Made by a program: the position numbers and the translations under genes. Source: Nemopilema nomurai (Eukaryota > Cnidaria > Scyphozoa > Rhizostomeae > Rhizostomatidae). Taken from it: a stretch of 64,000 nt of DNA. Below are positions 37,583 to 49,400 of this stretch, piece by piece; position 1 is the stretch's first letter; every line of letters begins with the position of its first letter. The notes under the pieces were generated by a model. That model did no database searches. It saw only the letters and a list, made by a program, of their open reading frames with translations, and was not told the DNA's origin. The stretch is from contig ML133401.1 of assembly GCA_003864495.1 (NCBI GenBank), positions 496,001 through 560,000 on the forward strand, given 5' to 3'.

Positions 37583-37660
37583 ACTCTGCTTTTTGCTGCA
37601 GCATTTTATCAGAGGACCTCTGCGTGGCAACACTATTTCACAGAGGTGCCTCCAGGTATA

Positions 37661-39095
37661 ATGGCGTGTAATGTCCTAACCGAAGTTGTAGTCGGTGGTG
37701 AGAAACCCGAAGCAAGAAGCGGCCATAGATCATGTGCAACGCGAAATCATTTATTGGTGTATGGTGGATATGATCGGTGGGCCGGCGACAAAATATTCAG
37801 CGAAATTCATTGCTTTAATACAATTTCCAGGAAATGGTCAGAACTTCCGCATTCGAGAGGTGTGCGCTTTGAATCAGCTTCAAGCTCCATGACTCTTTTT
37901 GACAACAACTTGATAGTTTTTGGGGGCTCTGGGTTTCCCTTCGGACATACAAATAGTAATGATTTGTCAGTCTACTCACTCAAATCCAAGGCCTGGTCAA
38001 AGTTAGATGGCAGCAACAAGCCTCTGCCTAGGTATGGGCAAAGCATGGTGTTTCAGACCGTAGGTGGGTCTCCTCGGCTCTACGTTTTTTCTGGCACTAC
38101 AGGACGCGATTTTCTTAACGACTTGTACTATTTCGATCTGGCGGAATGTACCTGGAACGACGTGCAGTCGGATATGGTGCCAATTGGGAGGTATAGGCAT
38201 GAGGCTATTGTAGTAGGAGATAATTTCTATGTTTTTGGTGGCTCGGTGCAAATTCGTTCGTTTGACTTTAATGAAATTTGGCGATTCAATTTGTCCTGCC
38301 ATCAGTGGGCCAAGGTCGAATGCCAGCCAACAGCCGCTGGTGAATTTCCTCCGCCAAGAAAGGCACATAGCTGTGTGTTATGGAAAGGTGTAGTTTACAT
38401 GTGTGGTGGTTGTAATGAAAATGCAAGTGTGCGATATGACGACATTTGGAGCATTAGCTTAAAAGAACTGACTTGGAGGAAGCTGGATATTGTGAGTAGA
38501 TAACATTATATTGTCTATCATAAATGTTCAATATTCTTTTTATATTATTTAAACACATGTTTATTATTTTTTCCTAACTTACAATCCCATTTTCTTGAAC
38601 AGCACTAGTTTTTAGAGTTTGGAACCAACTCACCTTCAATTTTATCAAGGCTCAAGTTTTATTTTCAGTATTATTATTTTATTATTTTACTTTCAAAATG
38701 TTAATGAGAGACTACCTGGTTTAAATATTGTATCAAATAACAGTAATGGAAAATAAAGCATACAGAAATGAAAAATTATGAAATATTTATTAAAGCTTCA
38801 TAACATCTCTAATTGTTTTTTTGTCTCACAGGCTCTTCCTGTTCCATTGTATTTCCATTCTGCATCAGTAACAACAGATGGTTGCATGTATGTATTTGGT
38901 GGAGTGGATAACACTGGAAAAAGATGTTCTTCAACTTATGAACTATGGCTTGATGTACCATCACTCTTAAAGATAACTTTCAAATTTATTCTTGACCGAC
39001 TTGGTCATAACCATGATCACTACTCTACTCTTAAGAACAATGGTGTGCCCTCTCTCCTTCTAGATCATGTTTTCAAAGAGTTTCCTGCTGGATAA
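37661..39095 (+). CDS. KLHDC10: Kelch-repeat protein, KLHDC10-like
   Basis: Two coding exons, 37661-38491 and 38832-39095 (stop TAA), are joined at phase 0 through GTGAGT and TCACAG, giving 364 aa. Six kelch blades are visible, each with a GG-type turn: RSGHRSCATRNHLLVYGGY, FDNNLIVFGGSGFPFGHTNSNDL, YGQSMV..RLYVFSGTTG, RYRHEAIVVGDNFYVFGG, KAHSCVLWKGVVYMCGGCNE, and PVPLYFHSASVTTDGCMYVF across the exon junction. The order of motifs and the tail ELWLDVPSLL follow KLHDC10. That family acts as a substrate receptor of cullin-2 E3 ligases recognising C-terminal degrons; the last about 50 residues would hold the Elongin/Cul2-binding helix. I start at ATG 37661; no upstream in-frame ATG is needed. The human protein is longer at its N-terminus. 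Confidence 0.88.
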
Positions 39096-40390
39096 CATTA
39101 ATACCAAATCAAGCTTGTCTTGAAATTATATGACTTGTAGTTTGGTTAGAATTCAAGGGTTTAGAGGTTGTCACACATTTGATATGTTTTAGCAGCTTGA
39201 GGTAGATATTCAAGATTGACATTGAAAAGTGAAATTTACATTGATCAAGTAAAAGTGCTAATTTATGAATTTGGAAAGCATGTCTGTATTAAATTAATAT
39301 GGCTAACTTTTATTATTGTTTCAGCTAAGAGATAGCTGCTGTTCATTAAGAGTTGCTACTAGTTTATATTGTCAGGTGAAATGCATACCTTTTACATTTT
39401 TTGCTGTATCTGGTACTATCATAAATGCATATAAAGATATTTAAAGCCTATCAGTGGCCCACCTGGGATGCCTTCATGCTTCTTATCATGTCAAAAGAAA
39501 TTTAATTCAACTTGGAATGAGCATTTCAATCACCATACCATCATGAATACTCCCTCTAAATATTGTGGTGAAGTTATTATCCTGTAGTTGAACATCTAAA
39601 CTGATGGTGGCTATTAGCAGTTTAAGTCTTTTGACTGTTGGATTCAATCTTCAAATGTTGCTGTAAATGAGGAAGTGTTGTCATGTTTTTGCGTATTATA
39701 AATCAGTTTCAGAATCAGGGTATGAAGTTGAGGCAACATAATTTCTTGAGATTATGTAGAAAAAGTTAAAAAAAAGCACATTGTATATATTTTGTTCTCA
39801 AACTTTTTTCAAACTTGTTCTCAAACAGTTCTCAAACTGTGTCAAAGTTTTTGGGAAGGGACAAAGAGAAGTGAAAGGAAGTGACAAAGAGGCAACAGCT
39901 ATTTCCATTTTATAACATTATTAAATCTTTAGATAATTATCATAATTTACATAATAGCAATTCTTCATTAAATTACACAACCAAAGTGACAAAAAATAAA
40001 GGCAAATTTAACATGACTGTGAATTATTATTAGGCATTGGGTGAGATAGTTTAAATTCACATTAAACAACAAATTTCTAAATTGGGGACAAATGACTATT
40101 AGAAATATTCATTTAAACCAAACTTGTTAACATTATTAAATTTTTAACTTAATTGGCAACTTATTTACAAAATCTGATTTACCTTTCAGTTCTCATGTTT
40201 TGGTAGTAAAGTGAACAACAAAAGAAATAACACAGATAACATGACCAAGATCCTATTCCTTGCTTAGTGCAAGGCCCATGCAAAAACCTAAACGAGCCAC
40301 CTGATCTTATTCGGGTCCTACAAGTCTGCACGCTAGTAATTCTTGTGTTTTCATCTAAAACATCACCCAAAACTACACAAAGCAATGCTT
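39096..40390. other. Convergent intergenic region
   Basis: Lies between the 3' ends of KLHDC10 (+) and the PAN/CUB gene (-). It is AT-rich with no supported coding frame. Possible KLHDC10 polyadenylation signals are ATTAAA at about 39288-39293 and AATAAA at 39995-40000; neither is decisive. Confidence 0.55.
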
Positions 40391-43300
40391 TTAATTCACG
40401 GTGTATTGTCCAACAAGATCCACGCAAGTATTGCTATATTGACTGAAAAAGAATTTCAGCGTAATCTTGTTGGCAGTTATATTCAAATGAAGATAATCTT
40501 CTCCGTGATCGCCACAAAACCTAAAATGAGAGAATAAAATTGAAAGCTTTAAAAACTTCTTTTAACTTTCTTAGAGAATTTCAAGGCAATTCTTATAAAT
40601 GAAAACAACTAAAGCAATTTTTCAAAAGGTTGCAAGAAATATGAATTGAAGCAGGGAGGGGATGACTAAAAGCAGTTTTAGCAACGAAAATTTTTAAAGC
40701 AAAAATATCAATAGTGTTTATTCAAACTGGCGTGCTTGTACTTAGAGGTTTTTCAGCTGTCTGTTTTGGCATGAATTCCATGAAAAAATGGTTGCACTGA
40801 TGCTAACATACTGACGCAATCTCAATCCTTAGAGAGCAAGAAAAAACTCTTTTTGATATTAATAATACTTCCTGAATCTATTTACCTACGTACATAATAA
40901 CATCCTAATGTAAACCTCTGTTAGTTCTGTTGTTTGCAGACTCGCTATTAAATCCATGACCAAGTTCCTTTTTTGGAAATAAACATATCCTCTGTACACC
41001 CTACCCCCTCCCCCAATTGATGGTGCTGATCAGCGACAGACAGGGGCGTACCCAGCTTAGCCCCTGAGGAAAATTTTCGAAATTTCGAAAGGTGTCTGAG
41101 GCTGTGGCAAATAGGAGAATAATACTGTTCAAGATTTTTATGAAGATGTGTGCCTCTTTTTGTGCTTTAGAAAGTTTTTTGACGCCATTCATATATTTCC
41201 TCTCAAATGTACCGCAACGTTTCAAAACATCACAGAATAGCTTTGATTTCCTCAGGGTTCTTAAACATTTTGAAATAAATAAAAGCTGACAAAATTTATA
41301 GCCAGTTGCGGATCGAAAACCAGTTGCTGACGTATACCAAATTAGCGTCCATTTCAAACTTTCTTTGAGAAAGGTCCCAAATAGAAAAACTCCCCCACCG
41401 ACTCATCTTCCTCTCTGCAAAGAACACGGTCTTGCATCTATATCTTGACAGACTCCAAGGCTTCTAGGAATTTGGAAATTTCCCAATAATAGAGATGCGG
41501 AACTATTGTAGCATGGTCTTACCTCTGTGGAGACTTTCCAGCATCCACTTCCAAGAATTGAGCTGCTGAGCCACAGCTACTGGGGGAGCCTCCGTTGAGT
41601 TTGAACTTAGTGAAACGCAAGATGCTGTTCTTTATCCCAGGTTGGATGATCTGATGATAGCAAGTGTATCCGGCAGGGTCAACGAGTGCCGAAAAGCCAG
41701 AGCACAAGGCAGACATCTCCGCAGGGGGTCCAATTTGCCCCGCAGTGCCTTTTAGTAGCCCTTGTCCACTGCAGCCTGAAAAAGTCGCAAGAAGCCCATG
41801 CAGATTTAATTATTAATGTTCAATTGTTAATTGTTCATCTTTCACTAATCATCTCTAACTCATAAAGGGGTGACTAACAACGTTTTGAATTATTCTCTGA
41901 CCAGAAGGATAGGGAGACACTGCTACTGAAACAGTGACTGCCAAAAGAGACAGCGATGCGTCTTTTTGGAATCTTCGAAGCCTGCTACTCAGACCTTGGC
42001 CATCTTGCTAAGGCCCTTAAAGCAGTAGGGCCATTTTGCCTAAATAACCAGAGATAGCATCTTTCAAGTAGCAGTGCGAGAAACTCATCTATCACGAGGG
42101 TTACGAAAGGATTGAAAATAGCGCCATTTTAGACTTAGGTACTTTCTTTAGATGTGAGTATTGCTTACCTTTAAGGGGACACGTTCCACTTCCGTCGTCA
42201 AGAAAAGCATCCTTGCAAACACAGCGCGAAAAACCGCACTCATAAATGTCCCTGTTGCATTGATGACGTTCACCACAGTGTAGTTGACAACCACTTCCAA
42301 ACTGCAAGGAATAGATTCAGCTTTCATACGGCAGTCAAAGCAACGGCCTTATCTACAGGCATTTTGCCACTAAACGAGAGGCGTGACCAACTGGAGAATG
42401 GCAGATGACAAGAAGAAGGCGCGTGAAGTGACAAGCAAAGTTGGCAGAATCACGCAGGAGACGATAACAACAGGCAACAAGAATCCAGAAACTGCCTTGA
42501 AAAGGGAGCACTTTGTTAGTTGTCAAACGGGAGCACCAGCGGGCTACGGCGATTGAGTAGCGTCTTCGTAACTATCTTGAACCATTTAAAATTGATTCTC
42601 ACAATACAAGATAAAAGTTGATCGTAACTAGCTTGAACCATTTAAAATTGATTCTCACAATACAAGATAAAAGTTGATTAGCCACATTGTTCAAATATTA
42701 CTCTTCGCGTTTCATTTTTCACCGGGAAAGAGAGAAAGATGCTGTTTGAAATAAAACTGGATAACATAACGATTGCCGATGCATAATCAGGGACTCGCGA
42801 AAGCGACAAAGCAATTTACAGAACTGAAGGCTCCTTTAGTGAATGCATCGGAAGATGAGCACTTTCAATGCAGACTTTGCACTGCTTGTAGTTTGCATGC
42901 CTCTAAATGTTCGTTTTAGATCTTGTAGATTCATCAAGCAAAATAATTGCGATATATGGATGTAATTGCAACTATTTAAACCAGAACAGACTGTTTGTGT
43001 CGGTATGTATTGAATACTTGCAGAGTAATCGTAAAGTCACAGAGGCTTGAGTAACCGAGTGCCGTCCTACAAGATGAAATTGGCATTTGAAGAAAGCGAG
43101 AAAGGAATGGGGTTGATGACATTTATATGGATGCCAAGGAAATTGAAATACTTCACACTCACAAGCTTGCTTCGTATTTCTGTACGGTTCATCTTGCTGA
43201 AGACCCAGTTTTCCGCAGCCCTGAGTATCCCGCTACTTGTTGCCTCGACTAACTCACAATTATTAGCAGACCCAGCAAATCTCTGGTCCAGAAAATTGAA

Positions 43301-43501
43301 TGCGTTGCAAAGCTCATTCCGAAAGCAGCGATCTTCGCATTGAAACGCCCTGTGCACAATTACACTTTCCAGTACAGTGTCTATAATGCGTGTGTTCCTC
43401 TGGGCCTTTAAACAGGAGTCGGAAAGCTCCATTCCCGATGTCTTTGGCCACAAGGTGGAAACAGCGAAGAGTAACAGAAGAACAGTGGCCCATCGACGCA
43501 T
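40391..43501 (-). CDS. Small secreted PAN/Apple - EGF-like - CUB protein
   Basis: Four exons (-): 43163-43501, 42169-42301, 41523-41775, 40391-40520. Phases 0, 1 and 2 all close correctly and the stop is TAA at 40393-40391, giving 284 aa. The ATG at 43501 starts a clear signal peptide (MRRWATVLLLLFAVSTLWPKTSG). Residues about 24-110 look like a PAN/Apple domain (spaced Cys with CEDRCFRNELCNAFNF). Exon 2 encodes one Cys-rich EGF-like module ([19 protein letters not shown]). Exons 3 and 4 encode a CUB domain (ILRFTKFKLNG, then FCGDHGEDYL and ITLKFFFS). The protein is predicted extracellular and may bind carbohydrate or protein partners, but I know no named orthologue. The last CUB half is short, so the domain may be slightly reduced. 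The EGF-like exon has an antisense duplicate at 50900-51257. Confidence 0.8.
41035..41080. mobile_element. Possible DNA-repeat terminus
   Basis: CAGGGGCGTACCCAG (about 41041-41055) resembles the ends of widespread invertebrate DNA repeats. It lies in the last intron of the PAN/CUB gene (40521-41522). No matching opposite end was found. Confidence 0.15.
42002..42370 (-). repeat. Source copy of a segmental duplication (EGF-like exon with flanks)
   Basis: This segment, exon 42169-42301 with parts of both introns, is nearly identical to 50900-51257 in opposite orientation. The gene copy has an intact frame. The other copy has a 5-base deletion, so this is taken as the source. Confidence 0.85.
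42567..42678. repeat. 56-bp tandem duplication
   Basis: 42567-42622 and 42623-42678 are adjacent copies differing at one base (CGTAACTATCTTG against CGTAACTAGCTTG). It lies in the first intron of the PAN/CUB gene. Confidence 0.95.
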
Positions 43502-46472
43502 CACTGTAGTGGAAGTGAATGTTCTTCTTACTCCCGACCGCCTTCCTTGAAACTGTTCAATACCTTCTGCACACCAAAGACGATCCGAGAAGAGTTGCAC
43601 ACCCGTCTTCAAAGACTTCTCTGCGAAGATGCTCAAATACAGGAAACGGCTGTGCTTTTTACAAGATGTGAAAAACGGGTGTGCTTTTTACAAGTGAAAA
43701 TATCTCGTACAAGGTCCAGTGGCTTATTGCTTAAATGAAGATTCTTGTTATCAGATTCCACTACGGGTGAGATAAAACCAAAGTTTCGTCTTCGTTGACA
43801 TGCCCTTTAAAGAAATCCTTCCGCGAAAATCACATTGCAAATGTCGATAAAGATCTGCAATGAAAATCCTAATCGTTATCTAAATTGGCGCCGTAACAGA
43901 GCTGTACTTGCCAAAGTTATGCCCACAGACGTCTAATATTGAGCTTCTCAGAGAGACTTGCTGTCTGCCTGATTCAATTTAAATTTCTAATAGTCACTCA
44001 GAACTCAGTTGGATCTGCAAAAGAATGGAAACAAGTGTTACATTTAATATGACAAAAGTGGCAAATTTTTACGAAATAAGAAGCCTTGCCTCTGAAGCTC
44101 GTCAAGGCTAAGAAATTGACAAAAACAGGACACGTGGAAAAAAGAATAGATTCTATGCCATTGGAGTTGCTAATCCATTGGTATTGGGCTTTCTTGCGAG
44201 TTCATTTGCAAGCAGTCGAAAGAGCTGTTTACCTTACACCGTGAAAGCGAACAACTTCAAGGTTTCTTGCAAACATCAATATTTTATCGGAAGTTGATGC
44301 AACCATTTCGTTTCGTCGTCTTTCACTTCCATTCGGCAGCTGTCCATTTACAACGAATACAGGATGCAAAGCATACAATACCCAAACAAGCCGTATTGGT
44401 GATATCCAAAATGAAATTCACTTGTGCGAAAAGCTGACTGCGGGTCATGGTAATGTATGAATGCCAGTCGGCATCTCAAGCATTCTGGTATACCTTTATT
44501 AATGATAGCAAACATGCAAACACAGCTTAACTTTTGATTGGCAGAAGACACGCAAGCGAAAGGGAATGCATAAGCACATTGCCAGACACTGCTTCAACAC
44601 GTATACAAACAGAAAATATGAGTATTGTGCCTTATCAGTAAGATGCTCTTTGATTGCAGGTTGTTTCGGCCAAATCGGCAAAAACTAATTGCCATTGATA
44701 AAGAAACGACGTTTCAGATGTTGATAGTCACGTTCTTGGACCAAACACCAAGGGTATTTTGACATTCCTTCAAAGCATATCCTAAATCAAAAACCCCTCC
44801 AAGGTAGTGGTTGGCTTTCACATTTACAAAGATTAAAGGAGGCATTAGAAGGTGGCACCCGATTGGACTCGAATAACGTGAACGTGACGTAATCATCTGT
44901 ATTTTTGCTTGGACTAATAAATAATTTTCGTTAGAGTGAATCTGAAATAATCTTATAATTACTGAAATACTTTGAAAGTTTGTGCTGGATAACTGTTTTC
45001 GTAGGCTACTAGGAATATCTCATGAGAAAACTAAATAAATTCTACTTACTCGAAGAATCTCCTAATGCCAATGCTACTTTAGGGACATGCACCTAATTAG
45101 TCAATCCAAGTGACGTCATTCCGCTTACGCAAATGCCGCCACAAGATACCCGTACATCGCAATACGTCTCGCGACCTATTCACATTAGGCGAGCTTTAAC
45201 GGATCACGAACACAACTGCAATGCCACCCGGCTAAAAATAAAGGCACCAAAATGGAGAGTACATTACGATGCACGTTCGAACAATTGTCTCCGAGACACT
45301 TCTTGATAAAGAAATAAAGCGTGATTACAGAGTACAATGTAGTTGATAAATAGTAGAACTTGGCAAGCAAGCATAGAAAACTTCAAAATGCGAGGTTAAA
45401 TATATCCCTTTTATCTCCAACTATTGTTTATTCGCACGATGTCTTTAGCGCGAATTTACTGGCTGATTTATTGTCCTTGGGTTGCAATCCATAACTTTTC
45501 TAAATAATTCTTCAGGTTCATCGAGCCTATCTGACTTTAAGGATATGTGGTTTATTGCAGAAGTCCGTCAACCTCTGAAATATTCTGTCTGCATTTTTAT
45601 AGGTGTAAATCCCAAACAATTATTTACTCTTCTCTGAATGCTAGTTCTCTAGAGGACATCAGCAACAACTTGAAAGGCCTACACAACTTGAAACTTTTGC
45701 TATTAGCAACCGTAGAAATAGAGATGACAAAGTTCGTAAACTTTAGACAAGGGAGCAGCTGAAGAAAGTTATAATAACGATAAAAAATGAGTAATAAGAG
45801 TGAATTAAACATGAGCTCCTTAGAAATCTATTGACGAAGTTGCTAAAGAAAAATATTTTCAAACGAAAATAAATCTAATTGAAACAATAACACCAAATGG
45901 CAATAATTTAAAATCTCTCATAAGGTTATCAGCAAAAGAAGAACGCTGGATGTCAAGGTGAAAATAAAACCTAAAAAACTAACCTTGTCAGGTGTATTTA
46001 TATACTGGTCAAATAATGTTAATGGCTTTTAGATAAATAGTCTTTGCACGAGAAAGGCCGGTCTCTTAATCGACACTTGTTTTCTAAGGGGCTTTGAAAA
46101 TATTAAAACAGCTAAATAACTATAAAGATAAACTTAAAAAACAACGATAAAATAAGAATGCATTTGAAGATTGTTTTTAACCAAGGTCTGTTGCCATCAA
46201 GCTTGGTAGATAAAAACCTCATTAGGTATTGCATTGTGCATTCTAGTTATGATGACTCTGCATAGTTTATACTTCGACCTTTTAGAAGACAAACAAGTTA
46301 AGAAGCCAATTGTCTCATTTCAATACATTCTTAGAGGCTCATGACTTAAAAAGACAAGATTTTTCTTTGAAAATCAATAAGTGAAGGGACGTACATAGAG
46401 AGATAAACACCGTAAAATATACCCTTTCATCACTAAAATCATCATTACATTAAGCCTTGAACAAAGTTCTCA
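43502..46472. other. Intergenic region, nothing recognised
   Basis: Three kilobases between the PAN/CUB gene start and the WDR46 stop (both genes on the minus strand). Open frames are short and unsupported. A 15-bp direct repeat TGTGCTTTTTACAAG occurs at 43651-43665 and 43680-43694, upstream of the PAN/CUB gene. No RNA gene is recognised. Confidence 0.55.
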
Positions 46473-49400
46473 TCAGGATTTCTTTTGATTGAACCTGTCC
46501 AGAGTCGATTTTGGTTCAACTGCAATTTCTTGCCCTTCTCGTTTCTCCGCGATCTGCTTCTGTCGCTCCTTTCGTTTCTTGTCCATCACTTCCTGTCTGA
46601 TTTGCTCCTGTTTAAACAGAATACAGGCACGATTAAAAACGGTAATCATAACCAAATACTCGTAACGGTCAAGAGTCACAGCCACTCATCAACTCGAGTC
46701 GAATCATCCTAAGGTATTTACGGGCTTCGAAAGTCTCTGTTAGTGTTCCAAGAAAGCAAACTAGCTATTCAACATTGTACTTCACATTTAAGGCCTAGGC
46801 TAGATGTTACTTTGCAACCGGCTTGATTCATCTCTAGACTTACGAACAAGTGTTTGTTAGAAAGAATCCAATCTCAACGCCCACTAAACATGGCGGCTTA
46901 TGACCAAACCATCAATAAAGGTACGGAGAACAGCATAAAGTAGATGACAATGGCCAAGATAAACAGGTTTTTACGGCCTGGCGATTAAGGCCATAATGAG
47001 CTTTTATGGCAAAATGATGGGAAAATTTCTTGACTCCGGTGATTCTACTCTTGTTAGGTGTTTGTATACAGTACGTTGGATTTTAAAGACACAAGGATGT
47101 AGATCCAAGTGAAAGGAGGATTCTATAGCAAAGCTCAAGTGCTCGAGATCTTTGTCTCCATGACATCAAAGCTTTGGTTCCCTGATTCTGAACACCATGG
47201 ACAACAGAGGTGTTCCTTTTCTGTCATTGTTAACTACTTTAAGAGGCTGTTTCCTAAATGGAAGCTGCCTGAAAATACCGTTGTAATTCAATGAACCTAC
47301 ATGACGTCCTAGCTTTACTGAACGCGACTTTTCATCAAAATTCAATGTAAATCTTTGCTAAAGATAGAGTCAAGTAGATAGTGTTAGTGTGTTCTGTCCC
47401 ACAATTTTTCCCTTGTGGAAATCAGCTTCCCGAGTAGAAAGAATCTTTCCCCAACCTTGCCCCTGTGCAATCCAAATCAACCAAAATGCAAGATTCAAAA
47501 TCACGCAAAACGTCTTCTAAGACTGCGCTAAACGCTATATGCTAAAGGAGAATCGATTATTGTGGATGGCTTTCGAAGGCAAATACACGCACTGATTGCC
47601 GAACTTGTTTGCAGAACACAACGCTCAATGAGATAGAAGTCCTCATAAGTTAGGGCGGCTAACGTTAATAGGGTGCGAAGTTCGTATTCTTCAAACAACA
47701 CGTGAAGCAAAACACGCCAAGACTAAGAGTAATGGTACCAAACAAATTATCTTTAATCAGTTCAGTTGTCTTTAGGGCTCAAATGAACGTAAGAAAAGCC
47801 AAGTGAGCTACCAGTGTTTGCAATATAATTGTACATTTGGATGCCGTTAAAGTAATTTCTGTTGTAACTTATTATTACAACTAATCAGCGTCCATGGAAA
47901 ATCCATAATTGGAAAATCAAGCTATCCATAATCGCTGGCATTGGCTTAACGAGAATTTGATCAGCAAACCAATGCGTTTGCATGCAGGGATCAGAAAGGA
48001 GGAAACAATATAGAAGGATATTATAACAACATTGCAGTAACAAAGATAGTGCAAGAACAGGTGCTTAAGAAACAGATGAATGGCATCGAAACAAACAATC
48101 TTGTTTAATGAATAAACCCCAGTACAAACTACAAGAAGTTCAGTCAAGTTTGACTAATTCCTTCAAAATACAACGGTATCTGCAGTTAGCCACTGGCTTT
48201 TGCTGTTTATAGAAGAAACACATTTGTGATGGCACAACTTACTCTTTTCGATTCTCCCTTCACGCCTTTCTTTCGCTGGTGCATTTTCACTGTCGTCCCC
48301 TTCCCTTTAGTTTTGTATTTTGGCTCAAATGATTGCTGTGGACGGAGATAACTGTATCAGAAAGAAGCTTAACTTGGTTGCTTGTCAAATGTAATGGTGG
48401 CCGTTCGTGTTGAATTTTGTCTAGCATTGCTTGCTTGCAGAGATAAATAACGGAGGATGCACTAACTAAAAGCACCTTCTTAACATCATTCTCTTTCAGA
48501 CAAATAGGCGGAGAAATTCACCAACTTTTATTCTGTACATTTTAGCTACAGAAACCAGCAGCAAAGAAGAATGTAATAATCAAACAAGGCACAGACTTTT
48601 GCCCTTTCTGGCAAAATTTCAACCGACTTGCGCCAAAAACATCAGCGGCAAAAGCAATGAAAGATGGCTTTGAAGGATAGGTATGCATTTTCAAATTTTC
48701 AACATTTTTGAGAATTTTAGTTCAGGAAATAAAACTTTGAAGCCTAAAGCATAAGAGAACAATAATCTTAGTTTACGTTAGATTGGTCCAGGCTAACTTT
48801 CATTTGCTGGCTCTTTACTTCAAATAGTAGACAAAATGACAGACGAAATGTCATATTTCAAATACATGTTTCAAGTACCTCGGCTGCAGCGTTGTCACCT
48901 CCGCCGCCAGAGCCAATGTGGAGAATATCACGTGGGTTCAATGTTATCATTTCCGGTTGGATCTGAATAAAAGCACAAATCAAACAATAAAATTCATGCA
49001 AATAAACTACAGTAAAACTAGTATAATTAAACACGATTTCTATTTACTTGAAATGAGAATTTATTCGGATGTTTTAGGGATACCTTTTCAAGAAGCATCT
49101 TGACTTCGTGCTCCCTTCGCTGCTTTTTCGTTTCGTACGGATTTGCTTCCAGTGCATCGAAATTAGCTTCCCCGGACCCGGGAATTAGCAAGCTTGAGAA
49201 TCCGGTCGTGTGTCCTACGCCTAGGACGTCTTCGAAAGGGCAGAACTGGAGACTCACCACCTCGGAAGATGGCAGGAGGTGCGACATATATGGCAGCTTC
49301 TTGTGCTCCGTAAAAGGGCTTTTGTAAACCTTTAGAAAGAATAACGTTTTTCGTTGATTTAACGATCTACATGGTTTTTCAGTCCGAATGGATAAACAAC

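Larger units (their letters stand above)
34909..37660. other. Divergent intergenic region between laminin gene 2 and KLHDC10
   Basis: This 2.75-kb stretch between two divergently transcribed genes must hold both promoters. I see no coding frame worth calling. It contains three inverted-repeat structures (35164-35215, 36088-36232, 36303-36338), a TA-rich tract at about 36660-36700, and a palindrome plus an inverted CCAAT box just upstream of KLHDC10. Confidence 0.6.

Noticed and set aside
37646..37660. GTG upstream of KLHDC10 as start codon
   Set aside because: Not expected in an animal gene; ATG at 37661 is in frame and adequate.
43502..46472. Several open frames of 60-75 codons between the PAN/CUB gene and WDR46
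   Set aside because: No domain, no plausible splice partners and AT-rich random-like composition.
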